Shown: positions 23,815-33,392 of the stretch, piece after piece
How the letters are laid out: every line of letters begins with the position of its first letter
Position numbering within the stretch: the first letter of the stretch is position 1
Assembly: GCF_010470665.1 (NCBI RefSeq)
Contig: NZ_VOPZ01000007.1
Span: 414,180-478,179 of the forward strand
DNA length: 64,000 nucleotides
Direction of reading: 5' to 3'
DNA from: Desulfovibrio sp. JC022
GTDB taxonomy: Bacteria > Desulfobacterota > Desulfovibrionia > Desulfovibrionales > Desulfovibrionaceae
Made by a program: the position numbers and the translations under genes
Notes under the pieces: model-generated
What the model saw: the letters and a program-made list of their open reading frames with translations, nothing else
The model's database searches: none
What the model was told of the DNA's origin: nothing

Positions 23815-25932
23815 ATGAACAAAAAAACCGCCATGAAAATAAACAAGAAGGCCAAAAACCACGTTGTCTCGCTCCTGCAACCCAAGGACGCCCTGAACCG
23901 GGTAATGAAACGGTTCCGTTCCCTGCAATCCCCGGACGGATACTGGGTTTTCGCACTTGAAGCGGATGTGACCATCCCTTCCGAATACATCATGTTCAAC
24001 AGATTTCTGGGCCGCAAGATGGATAAAGGCCTTGCTGAAAGGCTGGGCAACTACATCCGCGCCAAACAGATGCCCGACGGCGGCTGGCCCCTGCATGATG
24101 ATGACGGCCCGGTGAATATCAGTGCCTCTGTAAAAGCATACATGGCCCTCAAGATACTTGGCGATGACAAAGACGCAGAACACATGGTCCGTGCCCGCCA
24201 GATCATCCTTGCCAAGGGCGGAGCTGAAACATCCAATGTTTTCACTCGTATCTGCCTTGCCACCTTCGGACAGATTCCTTGGCACTGCCCCCCGGCCATG
24301 CCCATTGAAATCGTGCTGCTGCCTAAATGGTTCTTTTTCCATCTGGATAAAGTTTCCTACTGGTCCCGCTCGGTTATCTATCCGCTGCTGATCATCTATG
24401 CCAAGCAGCCGGTCTGCCGTTTACGTCCCGAAGAAGCTGTGCCGGAACTTTTCTGCAAACCTGCGGAAGAGCATATCCATATAGATAAGTACCGTGACAA
24501 AGGCTGGCGCAAAAATCTTTTCATTCTGCTGGACCGCGTACTCAAGCGGACCATGCATCTGGTGCCCAAGTCCATCAACAAAAAAGCCTTGAACTATGCG
24601 GAAGAATGGACTCGCGAACACATGGCCGGACGCGGCGGCATCGGTGCCATCTTCCCGGCAATGGCTAATGCGGTCACAGCACTGAGCCTGCTCGGATATG
24701 ATGAATCTGATCCGGATTTCGCCCGCGGCATGCAATCTGTAGACGATCTCATGGTCGACAAATTCCATGTACCTGAAAAATCCCCATGGGAACACACTGT
24801 GATCACGGGTGGAGCTGAACTTTCTGCTGCACCGGAACTGGATCTTTCCCCCAACCACGGAACTGCGGAAAACCTTGAACAGGCCATGTGCCAGCCCTGC
24901 AACTCTCCCATCTGGGATACCTGTCTGGCTCTTTCAGCCATGATGGAAGCGGGCGAAGATCATGACAGTAAATGCACTCAGCAGTCCTTGAAATGGCTCT
25001 GGGATCAGCAGATTTTCTTCCGTGGTGACTGGATTTCCAAAGCCCCCAAACTTGAAGGCGGCGGCTGGGCTTTCCAGTTCGAAAACACCTTCTACCCGGA
25101 CCTTGATGACACCGCCATGGTGCTCATGGCCATGTGCCGTGCCGGGGTTCTGGATCAGCCCGAGCACAACGAAAATTTCGTCAAAGGTGTAAACTGGCTC
25201 ATCGGCATGCAGTCCTCCAACGGCGGCTGGGCAGCATTCGATATCGACAACTGCGCCGAGTACCTGAACGATATCCCCTTTGCGGATCACGGCGCATTGC
25301 TCGATCCGCCCACATCCGATCTTACGGCCCGTGTCATCGAGTTGCTGGGCGTAATCGGTTACGACAAGAGCTTCCGCCCCATCAAGGATGGTATTGAATT
25401 CCTGAAAAAAGAACAGGAAGACGACGGCTCATGGTTCGGACGCTGGGGTGTTAACTATATTTATGGAACATGGTCCGTGCTTTGCGGCCTGCGTCAGGCC
25501 GGGGAAGACATGAATTCTTCCTACGTCTGCAAGGCTGTGGAATGGTTTGAAAACCACCAGAACAAAGACGGCGGATGGGGCGAATCCTGCCTGAGTTACA
25601 ACGATAAGAACTACGCCGGACTTGGTGATTCCACCGCCTCTCAGACCTCGTGGGCCCTGCTGGGACTCATGGCAGCCGGACGTGTACACTCCAAGGCCGT
25701 CAGCCGAGGCGTACGTTATCTGCTGGAAAACCAGAAAGATGACGGCAGCTGGGATGAGACTCTGTACACCGGAACCGGATTCCCGCGTGTATTCTACCTG
25801 CGCTACCACGGCTACTCCCAGTACTTCCCCATGTGGGCACTGGGCGTGTACAAACGCTTCGTAGCTGATGAAGACACCAAGCAAATCATGATGCGCCGCA
25901 ACTCCCCGCTCGACCTCGGCAGGAAGTGGTAG
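23815..25932 (+). CDS. shc: Squalene-hopene cyclase
   Basis: A 705-residue class II terpene cyclase that folds squalene into hopene/hopanol in the inner membrane, starting hopanoid synthesis. The catalytic acid motif DxDD is present (FYPDLDDTAMV, D429-D432). At least five QW motifs are visible, for example QMPDGGW (85-91), QSSNGGWAAF, QEDDGSW, QNKDGGWGES and QKDDGSW. Length is slightly above the 630-680 typical of the family. Its ribosome binding site is AAGGA. It probably shares a transcript with the preceding TetR gene and, 2 bases after its stop, with an acyl-ACP thioesterase gene. Confidence 0.95.
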   Translation: MNKKTAMKINKKAKNHVVSLLQPKDALNRVMKRFRSLQSPDGYWVFALEADVTIPSEYIMFNRFLGRKMDKGLAERLGNYIRAKQMPDGGWPLHDDDGPVNISASVKAYMALKILGDDKDAEHMVRARQIILAKGGAETSNVFTRICLATFGQIPWHCPPAMPIEIVLLPKWFFFHLDKVSYWSRSVIYPLLIIYAKQPVCRLRPEEAVPELFCKPAEEHIHIDKYRDKGWRKNLFILLDRVLKRTMHLVPKSINKKALNYAEEWTREHMAGRGGIGAIFPAMANAVTALSLLGYDESDPDFARGMQSVDDLMVDKFHVPEKSPWEHTVITGGAELSAAPELDLSPNHGTAENLEQAMCQPCNSPIWDTCLALSAMMEAGEDHDSKCTQQSLKWLWDQQIFFRGDWISKAPKLEGGGWAFQFENTFYPDLDDTAMVLMAMCRAGVLDQPEHNENFVKGVNWLIGMQSSNGGWAAFDIDNCAEYLNDIPFADHGALLDPPTSDLTARVIELLGVIGYDKSFRPIKDGIEFLKKEQEDDGSWFGRWGVNYIYGTWSVLCGLRQAGEDMNSSYVCKAVEWFENHQNKDGGWGESCLSYNDKNYAGLGDSTASQTSWALLGLMAAGRVHSKAVSRGVRYLLENQKDDGSWDETLYTGTGFPRVFYLRYHGYSQYFPMWALGVYKRFVADEDTKQIMMRRNSPLDLGRKW

Positions 25933-25934
25933 AA

Positions 25935-26660
25935 ATGAACAACAGTTCACTTTTGATCAGTAACACGGTCCCGGCCTATGAAACAGGCCCGGATGACCGC
26001 ATGCACTGCCACTGGTTCATGCACCACCTGCAAGAAGCTGCTACCGCCCATGCGGATTCACTTGGCTTCGGTATTGAAGACATGGCAAAACTGGGCTGTT
26101 TCTGGGTGCTGACTTCCATGCGGATCGAGATTGCAGAACTGCCTCTGCGTGAGAAAAAATTCTCGCTTACAACATGGTCACGGGGAGCCAAAAAGCTGCG
26201 TGCCTTTCGCGAGTTTTCCGGCTGCGATGAAAATGAACGCGAAATCATCCGCGCCTCTTCCGAATGGATGGTGCTGGACGCTGAAACACGCAGGCCCATA
26301 GCCATTGATCCAAAGCTGAACTTACACGCACAGGACCGCTGTGTATTCCCTGATGCAATGAAAAGATTGCGTCCCGGCACACCTGAAAAGGAAATACGTT
26401 CCCTAAACGTAGGCTACAGCTCTCTTGACGCTAACGGTCACGTCAACAACACCGAATACCTGCGCTGGTCCTTTGACAGTCTGCGTCAAAAAGGATTTGA
26501 TCAGAATAAGGTAAAATCCATCCGAATCGCCTTTCTGTCTGAAGTCTTTGAAGGCAATTCAGTCAAACTCATGAATTGCGATTGTGAGGATGATGGGTTT
26601 GAATTGATCGGGCTGAATGAGAGTGAAGGTAAGGCTGCTTTTGCTTTGAAAATAGAATAG
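25935..26660 (+). CDS. Acyl-ACP thioesterase (FatA/FatB-like)
   Basis: From ATG 25935 the protein has 241 residues in a tandem hotdog arrangement. The N-terminal half has MHCHWFMHHLQEAATAHADS and WVLTSMRIEIAELPLREKKF. The C-terminal half carries the catalytic signature SSLDANGHVNNTEYLRW (about residues 158-174, Asn and His residues). It hydrolyses acyl-ACP to free fatty acid in the cytosol. The start is set by AGGAAG inside the end of shc; an in-frame GTG 9 bases earlier overlaps that site. Tight coupling with hopanoid synthesis is unusual and may link fatty-acid release to membrane remodelling. Confidence 0.8.
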   Translation: MNNSSLLISNTVPAYETGPDDRMHCHWFMHHLQEAATAHADSLGFGIEDMAKLGCFWVLTSMRIEIAELPLREKKFSLTTWSRGAKKLRAFREFSGCDENEREIIRASSEWMVLDAETRRPIAIDPKLNLHAQDRCVFPDAMKRLRPGTPEKEIRSLNVGYSSLDANGHVNNTEYLRWSFDSLRQKGFDQNKVKSIRIAFLSEVFEGNSVKLMNCDCEDDGFELIGLNESEGKAAFALKIE

Positions 26661-26683
26661 CACCGATAACTAAACATAAATTT

Positions 26684-26721
26684 AAAAGCTCAGGATATGG
26701 TTTCATATTCTGAGCTTTTTT
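26684..26721 (+). terminator. Terminator of the shc operon
   Basis: AAAAGCTCAGGATATG pairs with CATATTCTGAGCTTTT (one mismatch) over a GTTT loop, followed by further T. Confidence 0.85.
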
Positions 26722-26838
26722 CGTATTTGCTGGCAATACTCTACAACCCCTAGAATTATAAAACTAATCTTTGACAATATTTTATATACTATATAAAAAC
26801 AGAAAAACAATAACAAAAAATTAACTCAAGGACTCGCT

Positions 26839-27366
26839 ATGAATATATTTAAAACAAGTTTCATCTGCATGCTGGCAATATTTTGCTTGGCCGCACAGCC
26901 TGTACAAGCTGATGAAAAAGAGAAAATGGAAGTTGCTCTGGAATTGATACGCGAATCAATCAATATGCAAGCCATGTACATAACATTTGAGAACATGACC
27001 ATGGCCACAATTGAAAACGACATCAACAATGACCTCAAAACAATGGGGCACAGAAAGCCATTAATTAAAGCATACAAAGAAGCAGTAAAAGAAGCTTTTT
27101 ACGATCCAAAAGTTATTGATGGACAACAATCCCTGTATGCTAAAATCTATGCCAAAGAATTCACCAAACAAGAGCTTGAAGAGCTGCTGCATTTCTACAG
27201 AACACATCTAGGAAAAAAATTCATGAAAAAACAGCCTCACATCGCAATAGCAGCCTACGAGAAAGCCTCCGAATTAGTCGGCCCTGTCTTTGTCAGTGTA
27301 TGTAATAAAAAACTGGCTCCCAAAATTGAAAAACTGCAAAAAGACGGGATTATGCCTACGGAGTAA
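26839..27366 (+). CDS. DUF2059 secreted protein, copy 1
   Basis: A 175-residue protein with a signal peptide (cleavage after VQA, residue 24) and an all-helical mature part. The typical DUF2059 segment is YAKEFTKQELEELLHFYRTHLGKKFMKK (about residues 105-132). The family is periplasmic and of unknown function. AAGGA lies 6 bases before the ATG. It is directly followed, 5 bases on, by a paralogous gene. Confidence 0.8.
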   Translation: MNIFKTSFICMLAIFCLAAQPVQADEKEKMEVALELIRESINMQAMYITFENMTMATIENDINNDLKTMGHRKPLIKAYKEAVKEAFYDPKVIDGQQSLYAKIYAKEFTKQELEELLHFYRTHLGKKFMKKQPHIAIAAYEKASELVGPVFVSVCNKKLAPKIEKLQKDGIMPTE

Positions 27367-27371
27367 TATAG

Positions 27372-27923
27372 ATGGTAAAGTTTAAATCCATACTTCTCTG
27401 TCTCTTTGCAATTATCGCAATCATGAGCCAGACCATACCTGCCAGTGCTCAAAAAGATATGCGCATGAAAGCTGCGCAAGAACTTGAAAAAGAAACGTTT
27501 GACATTGACGACTATTACAATTCTTTCGGATATATCGCATTGATGAAACTAAAAAAAGAGATGAATAAGAACCCTGCAACATCGAAATATGAAAAGCCAT
27601 TATTTAAAGCTCTTGTAGATGCTTTGGATGAAGCTTTTTACGATGATGAAACCCTCAACATAATAGAACGAGCTCGTAGCGAAATTCTTTACGAAGAATT
27701 CAATGAAAAAGAACTTAAAGAGCTACTGGTTTTTGCTAAAACACCTGTAGGAAAGAAATTTATGGCAAGACAGCGAGACTTGGTCCATAAAACAGAAAAT
27801 AAAATGGCACCTGAACTAAACACTATTTTTTCAAACAAACTTAACCAAAAATTTAACAATAAAATTGAATTACTCATAAAAACCGGCACTATTTCAGAAA
27901 ATAGTGCCATAAAGCTAGAGTAA
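27372..27923 (+). CDS. DUF2059 secreted protein, copy 2
   Basis: A 183-residue paralogue of the preceding protein. It has a signal peptide (cleavage near ASAQK, residue 25) and the same core, YEEFNEKELKELLVFAKTPV followed by GKKFMARQ. The shared AFYD segment and spacing indicate tandem duplication followed by divergence. Its ribosome binding site (GGAG) overlaps the stop of copy 1, so the two are co-translated. Confidence 0.8.
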   Translation: MVKFKSILLCLFAIIAIMSQTIPASAQKDMRMKAAQELEKETFDIDDYYNSFGYIALMKLKKEMNKNPATSKYEKPLFKALVDALDEAFYDDETLNIIERARSEILYEEFNEKELKELLVFAKTPVGKKFMARQRDLVHKTENKMAPELNTIFSNKLNQKFNNKIELLIKTGTISENSAIKLE

Positions 27924-27955
27924 AAAACGACATACGAATTACCCCACACACCTAC

Positions 27956-27991
27956 AAAAGCCCGGAATGCACCCAGCGTTCCGGGCTTTTT
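27956..27991 (+). terminator. Terminator of the DUF2059 pair
   Basis: AAAAGCCCGGAA pairs perfectly with TTCCGGGCTTTT across an 11-base loop. Confidence 0.9.
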
Positions 27992-28030
27992 AATGCAGAC
28001 ATACCTACATACAGATGGTAATTGTAAACC

Positions 28031-29272
28031 ATGCGTAAACCACTGCAAACAATCCTTATCAAACCCGCAGGGCCGGACTGCAACATGGCCTGCACCTATT
28101 GTTTCTATCTGAAAAAAAACAAACTATTTATTGATAGTCCGAGCCATCGCATGTCCGGGGATGTACTGAAAGAGCTGATCCGTCAGGCCATGGGGCAATC
28201 TGAAGATCAAATTAACTTCATCTGGCAGGGCGGAGAACCTACGTTGATGGGGCTGGATTTCTACCGCAGGGCAATTGAATTGCAGCAACGATTCGGGCAT
28301 GGGCAAATGGTGGGCAACGGACTACAAACCAATGGGCTGCTCATTGACGACGAATGGATCAATTTCCTCAAAGAATACAATTGGCTGGTAGGAATATCGC
28401 TAGACGGCCCGGAACACGTGCACAACCATTACCGCCGCACAAAAAGCGGGAACGGCACGTGGAAAAAGGTTGTAGCCAGTGCCAAAAAAATGATTGAAGC
28501 CGATCTGGCAGTTAACGCCCTCATTGTTGTAAACGACTATTCCGTGCGCTTCCCGGATGAAATCTACCAATTTCATAAAAATCTGGGTTTACCCCACATG
28601 CAGTTCATCCCCTGCGTTGAAACGGACAGAAACGATCCTTCTCGCCTATCCCCTTTTTCAGTTCCTGCCGAAGAATACGGCTCTTTCCTATGCCGCATTT
28701 TCGACCTTTGGATGGAAGATTTTTCAGACCTTACGCCGACCACTTCCGTACGCATGTTTGATTCATTATTTCATTATTACATAGGGCACCCTCCGCCGGA
28801 ATGCACCCTGCTGAATGAATGCGGAACCTATGTGGTGATGGAACACAACGGCGATGTCTTTTCATGTGACTTCTTTGTGCAGCCAGAATGGCGTCTCGGC
28901 AATATAAAAGATTCCAGCCTGTCTGATATGCTCAATTCCGGGAAGCAACATACGTTCGGTTGCAGAAAGGCCAACCTGCCAAACGCGTGTATTCACTGTA
29001 ACTGGCTACCCCTCTGCCGTGGTGGATGCCCCAAAGACCAATTTACAACTGAGGACGGAAATGCCTTTAACCATCTGTGCCCGGCATACAAGATGTTCTT
29101 CGAATATTCGGACAAAATATTCAGCCAGTTAGCCAAAGAGTGGAAAAAACAATACTCTGCCATGCAAGCAAATAACCGCACCCCAGAAAAGGACTCCTAC
29201 AACAAACCAGGCAGAAATCAGCCCTGCCCCTGCGGAAGTGGAAAAAAATTTAAAAGGTGCTGCGGAGCATAA
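28031..29272 (+). CDS. Anaerobic sulfatase-maturating enzyme (radical SAM, SPASM) with SEC-C tail
   Basis: A 413-residue radical SAM enzyme. The SAM cluster motif CNMACTYC has C17, C21 and C24. Cysteines at CTLLNECG, CDFF, CRKANLPNACIHCNW, CRGGCPKD and CPAY form the auxiliary-cluster (SPASM) region. It converts the active-site Cys or Ser of sulfatases to formylglycine without oxygen. The last 25 residues (GRNQPCPCGSGKKFKRCCG) are a SEC-C zinc motif, an appendage that may bind the nascent substrate or ribosome. The sulfatase substrate is encoded next, 153 bases downstream. The ribosome binding site is weak. Confidence 0.88.
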   Translation: MRKPLQTILIKPAGPDCNMACTYCFYLKKNKLFIDSPSHRMSGDVLKELIRQAMGQSEDQINFIWQGGEPTLMGLDFYRRAIELQQRFGHGQMVGNGLQTNGLLIDDEWINFLKEYNWLVGISLDGPEHVHNHYRRTKSGNGTWKKVVASAKKMIEADLAVNALIVVNDYSVRFPDEIYQFHKNLGLPHMQFIPCVETDRNDPSRLSPFSVPAEEYGSFLCRIFDLWMEDFSDLTPTTSVRMFDSLFHYYIGHPPPECTLLNECGTYVVMEHNGDVFSCDFFVQPEWRLGNIKDSSLSDMLNSGKQHTFGCRKANLPNACIHCNWLPLCRGGCPKDQFTTEDGNAFNHLCPAYKMFFEYSDKIFSQLAKEWKKQYSAMQANNRTPEKDSYNKPGRNQPCPCGSGKKFKRCCGA

Positions 29273-29425
29273 TTAATAAAACTTGCACCCATTCATCATT
29301 ATCACGTATAGTGGTTCTAATTCCCTAGATCGGCTTATTGCGTACTTTCATTGCACGGTTACGAGCAATCTGTCGGTTTGCTGCCAGCGGTCGGCACGAT
29401 ACTCCCCAAAAAAAGGAGCAGGGCA

Positions 29426-31102
29426 ATGAAAGACAAAACACGGCGTGAATTCCTAAAAAATAGTCTGGCACTCACGGCAGGAGCTGTGGCCTCCGGTGTG
29501 CTGGCTGACACAAATTCAGCCTCAGCAAAATCGACAAGCAAAGGCCCAAAAAAATCCTCCGGAAAAAAGACCGGAAAGAAACGGCCCAACATTCTGCTGA
29601 TCATCACCGATCAGCAGCGTCAGGAACAGCACTGGCCCCCCGGATGGCTGGATGAAAACATGCCCAGCATGGCCCGTTTGCAAAAAAAAGGCGTAACTTT
29701 CACGAATAATTTTATCGCCGCAGCGGCCTGCTCCCCCAGCCGCGCAACCTTCCTGACCGGAGTTTATCCCAGCGTCCACGGAGTGACACAGGTTCCGCCC
29801 AATCCTCCCCTGCGTAGCGACATCACCAATATTTTTAAAATGGCTGAAAAAGCCGGATACGATATCGCCTACAAGGGGAAAATGCATCTCTTCACCCCGC
29901 AAAGCAATCCTTCAACGGACAATTTCACCAGCTACGATATCAAATGGGCCTCGGACAACTACAGTACCCACCGCTGGAATCCGCCGGATTGCGCAGTAGA
30001 TATCGGCGGCAACCCATGGATCGGAGGTGGTTATCCCGGTAATGATCAACGCTTTGTAGACGGAGTGCCGGACACTTACAACCGCATGACCCCGGCCATA
30101 GAGAAAGGCGAAACTATTTACGAATATCTGGACAACCATGATCCTGAAGAGGACAAACCGTTCCTTATGGTTGCCTCCTTCGGCAACCCGCACGACATCA
30201 GTGCTTGGCCTGATCAGGATAAATGGGGATACAATAAGGAAGACTATGCGGATCTCACGGAAATTAACCTGCCGCCAAACTATAATGACAATCTGGATGA
30301 AAAACCATCCGCTCAGAAGGAATATCAAAAACTCTGCGACAAAGTATCCAGCTGTCCCACGAAAAAGGACCGCGTAGGATTCTGCCGCTTCTATGCCCAT
30401 CTGCATAGAGTGGTTGATAAACAGATTTCAGCAGTTCTTGACAAGCTTGACGAAAAGGGGCTCACCGAGGATACCATCATTTTCCGTTTCGCCGACCATG
30501 GAGAGCAAAGCTGGTCCCACCAGATGATCCAGAAAGGAGTCAACAGCTATCAGGAAACCATCAACGTACCGCTGATCATCTCCAACCCGAAGCTTTTCCC
30601 TGAAGGAAAGAAGACCAAATCATTTTCCAGCCTGATCGACCTTGTTCCGACCGTAGCAGAACTGACCGGAGCCGCATCTCCTGAGGAACTCAAATCCAAG
30701 GGAATTCACGGCAAATCCCTTGTCCCGGTAATGGACAATCCAGTCGCAAGTGTCCGCGACAGGGCCATGTTCTTCACCGAAGACTGCGAATCTCTTTTTG
30801 AGGGATTGCTGGGAATAAAGAATGTCTATGATACAGTTGCGGGAAAAATCCGCAGCATACGCTATAAGGACTGGATGTACGCCGTGTACTTCACCAACAA
30901 GGGCACAAAGCTGGAGTATGAGCTGTACAATCTAAAAGATGATCCGGGACAGCTGGTCAATCTGGCTTGGGGATCACGCCGGAAAGCAAACTTTGCCCAG
31001 ATGCAGAAGCTGCACGATATGCTGACTGCTGAGCTGAAGCTGTACGATGCATTCCCGAAAGGTTTTAAGTGGCCGTTGAAGGCGGGAATTAAGACTGTAT
31101 AA
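29426..31102 (+). CDS. Tat-exported Cys-type sulfatase
   Basis: From ATG 29426 (AGGAG 8 bases upstream) the protein has 558 residues. The N-terminus has a twin-arginine signal (TRREFLKNSLALTAGAVASG), so it is folded before export. The alkaline-phosphatase-superfamily metal site starts at IITDQQR (D62, Q63). The formylglycine precursor is C102 in CSPSRATFLTG, and FADHGEQSWSHQ supplies further ligands. It hydrolyses an unknown sulfate ester in the periplasm; marine algal polysaccharides or choline sulfate are possibilities only. Modification must precede Tat export and is provided by the adjacent maturase. An earlier in-frame ATG (29351) is not supported. Confidence 0.88.
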   Translation: MKDKTRREFLKNSLALTAGAVASGVLADTNSASAKSTSKGPKKSSGKKTGKKRPNILLIITDQQRQEQHWPPGWLDENMPSMARLQKKGVTFTNNFIAAAACSPSRATFLTGVYPSVHGVTQVPPNPPLRSDITNIFKMAEKAGYDIAYKGKMHLFTPQSNPSTDNFTSYDIKWASDNYSTHRWNPPDCAVDIGGNPWIGGGYPGNDQRFVDGVPDTYNRMTPAIEKGETIYEYLDNHDPEEDKPFLMVASFGNPHDISAWPDQDKWGYNKEDYADLTEINLPPNYNDNLDEKPSAQKEYQKLCDKVSSCPTKKDRVGFCRFYAHLHRVVDKQISAVLDKLDEKGLTEDTIIFRFADHGEQSWSHQMIQKGVNSYQETINVPLIISNPKLFPEGKKTKSFSSLIDLVPTVAELTGAASPEELKSKGIHGKSLVPVMDNPVASVRDRAMFFTEDCESLFEGLLGIKNVYDTVAGKIRSIRYKDWMYAVYFTNKGTKLEYELYNLKDDPGQLVNLAWGSRRKANFAQMQKLHDMLTAELKLYDAFPKGFKWPLKAGIKTV

Positions 31103-31105
31103 AAC

Positions 31106-31138
31106 GAATTATCCTCCGGCGCGAACGGGGGATAATTC
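31106..31138 (+). terminator. Terminator of the sulfatase gene
   Basis: GAATTATCC pairs with GGATAATTC over a 15-base partly GC-rich loop, followed by ATTTTA. Confidence 0.65.
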
Positions 31139-31253
31139 ATTTTACAATCCAGCGTATATTAATTAATAAAACATCAAACTGAGACAATCCCGAGGCATGT
31201 TTTTCAATATAACTTTATTTTGCAATAATTCTACCCCTAAGCCCCCGCATCAC

Positions 31254-31401
31254 TTGACTTCCCATCAATTGTCAGCTAAATATACCGCCTTTCGTGCAGT
31301 AATATTATTGCGCGCTCTTTCTGATGTACGAGGTCTTCGCCTTACATGAATTCAAGGATAATGGTGAGTTGCAGGAGCAACACATTCGTCCCCGCGAAGA
31401 C
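31254..31401 (+). promoter_or_regulatory. Likely thrS-operon promoter and leader hairpin
   Basis: TTGACT (31254-31259), a 17-base spacer and TAAATA (31277-31282) form a fair sigma-70 promoter about 180 bases before thrS. The leader contains GTCTTCGC (31333-31340) and its exact complement GCGAAGAC (31394-31401), an 8-bp stem enclosing 53 bases. A long leader before thrS is consistent with autogenous control, but no specific element was recognised. The remainder of 31141-31463 holds no gene. Confidence 0.4.
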
Positions 31402-31463
31402 ATTTTTATGCTTGTCCGGTTTGCCGGGCATTTAACAATTTTTCCGCAAAGAGAGAATGGATT

Positions 31464-33392
31464 ATGCAAGTTGCAGGTAAAGAACTTGAGGTTCAGCAGG
31501 GTGCGCTTTGCGGCGAGGTTCTCAAAGAGGCCTTGTCCAAGAAGCAGTTCAAGAACGTTGTAGTTGCCAAAAATGGCGAAACGCTTCTTGATCTCACCAC
31601 CACCGTGCCTGCCGACTGTACCGACCTTGAGCCGGTAATGGCTGACTCTGCAGAAGGTCTGGAAGTAATCCGCCACTCCACTGCACACCTTATGGCTGAA
31701 GCAGTGAAGAAGCTCTTCCCCACAGCCAAAGTAACCATCGGCCCCTCCATTGCCAGCGGCTTCTACTATGACTTCGATTACGAACGCCCCTTCACTCCTG
31801 AAGATCTGGAGGCCATCGAAGCCGAAATGCTGCGCCGTGTAGGTGCCAACGAAGAATTTACCTGCGAAGTGCTTTCCAGTGCAGATGCACTTAAAAAGTT
31901 CGAGGGAATGGGCGAAGATTACAAGATCGAACTGATCAACGATCTGGGTGAAGAAACAGTTTCCGTTTACACCAACGGCGAATTTGCAGACCTTTGCCGC
32001 GGCCCCCACGTGGCCCGCACAGGCATGCTTAAGGCTTTCAAGCTGCTCTCCGTTGCAGGTGCTTACTGGCGCGGTGATGAAAACCGCCAGCAGTTGCAGC
32101 GTATTTACGGAACCGCTTTCCCCGATCCTAAGTCTCTGAAAAAACATCTTGCCCAGCTTGAAGAAGCTAAAAAACGCGACCACCGCAAACTGGGAACCCA
32201 GCTTGATCTCTTTTCCGTAAGCCCTGAAGTGGGTGCGGGTATGATCATCTGGCACCCTAAAGGAGCACTGGTCCGGGCTATCCTTGAAGACTTCGAACGC
32301 AAGGAACACCTCAAACGCGGCTACCAGTTCGTACAGGGCCCGCTCATTCTCAAACGCGAACTTTGGGAAAAATCAGGCCACTACGACAACTACCGCGAGA
32401 ACATGTACTTTACTGAGATTGATGAACAGTCCTACGGCATCAAGCCCATGAACTGCCTTTCTCACATGCTGGTATTCAAATCCAGACTGCGCAGCTACCG
32501 CGATATGCCCCAGCGTTACTTTGAGCTGGGTGTGGTCCACCGCCATGAAAAATCCGGAGTGCTGCACGGCCTGCTCCGCGTGCGCTCATTCACTCAGGAT
32601 GATGCCCACCTCATCTGCCGTCCCGACCAGCTCCGCGATGAAATCATCGGCGTTGCAAAATTCGTCGGCGACGTGATGGATCTGTTCGGATTTGATTACG
32701 AAGCTGAAGTCAGCACCAAGCCCGAAAAGGCTATCGGTTCTGATGAAGACTGGGACAAAGCAACCGAAGCTCTTGAAGGCGCACTCAATGAAATGGGTAT
32801 GGAATACTCAATCAATGAAGGCGACGGCGCGTTCTACGGTCCCAAAATTGACATTATTATTAAAGATGCACTTGAACGTCGCTGGCAATGTGCTACAATC
32901 CAGTGTGATTTTACCTTGCCAGAGCGGTTTGACTTAAGCTATGTGGGCGAAGATGGTGAGCGTCACAGACCAGTAATGCTCCACCGGGTAATCCTCGGTT
33001 CCATCGAACGTTTCATCGGAGTTCTGCTTGAACATACCGGTGGCGCACTGCCTGCCTGGCTATCCCCTGTTCAGGCAAAAATTCTTACTGTTACCGACTC
33101 TCAGAACGAATTTGCACAAAAAGTCTTGCAGTTTCTGCAAGAAAAGGGCATTCGTGCCGAGGTTGATGATCGCAATGAGAAACTGGGCTACAAAGTTCGG
33201 GAGGCCCAGCTTGATAAAATCCCGTTCATGTTAGTAGTAGGCGACAAAGAGGTCGCTGCGGAATCGGTCAATGTAAGGGCCCGCGACGGGGAAGACCCCG
33301 GACTCAAGTCTATTGAAGAAGCGGCAGAGCTTATTTCGACCGCCATTAACGAACCATTCAAACGCGGAGGCATGAGCTATAGCTTTTCATAG
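31464..33392 (+). CDS. thrS: Threonyl-tRNA synthetase
   Basis: The 642-residue class II synthetase has full family length. It comprises a TGS domain (about 1-62), the N2 editing domain with [15 protein letters not shown] and the C-terminal part of the editing site (about 63-240), the catalytic core and the anticodon-binding domain from about residue 535 ([14 protein letters not shown]). Zinc-ligand regions MNCLSHM and [20 protein letters not shown] (motif 2) are visible. It charges tRNA-Thr. The stop codon lies 14 bases inside infC, so the two genes are translationally coupled. Confidence 0.97.
   Translation: MQVAGKELEVQQGALCGEVLKEALSKKQFKNVVVAKNGETLLDLTTTVPADCTDLEPVMADSAEGLEVIRHSTAHLMAEAVKKLFPTAKVTIGPSIASGFYYDFDYERPFTPEDLEAIEAEMLRRVGANEEFTCEVLSSADALKKFEGMGEDYKIELINDLGEETVSVYTNGEFADLCRGPHVARTGMLKAFKLLSVAGAYWRGDENRQQLQRIYGTAFPDPKSLKKHLAQLEEAKKRDHRKLGTQLDLFSVSPEVGAGMIIWHPKGALVRAILEDFERKEHLKRGYQFVQGPLILKRELWEKSGHYDNYRENMYFTEIDEQSYGIKPMNCLSHMLVFKSRLRSYRDMPQRYFELGVVHRHEKSGVLHGLLRVRSFTQDDAHLICRPDQLRDEIIGVAKFVGDVMDLFGFDYEAEVSTKPEKAIGSDEDWDKATEALEGALNEMGMEYSINEGDGAFYGPKIDIIIKDALERRWQCATIQCDFTLPERFDLSYVGEDGERHRPVMLHRVILGSIERFIGVLLEHTGGALPAWLSPVQAKILTVTDSQNEFAQKVLQFLQEKGIRAEVDDRNEKLGYKVREAQLDKIPFMLVVGDKEVAAESVNVRARDGEDPGLKSIEEAAELISTAINEPFKRGGMSYSFS

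Noticed and set aside
31324-31563. 79-codon frame in the thrS leader overlapping thrS
   Set aside because: No ribosome binding site, overlaps the thrS start in another frame, and resembles no known leader peptide.
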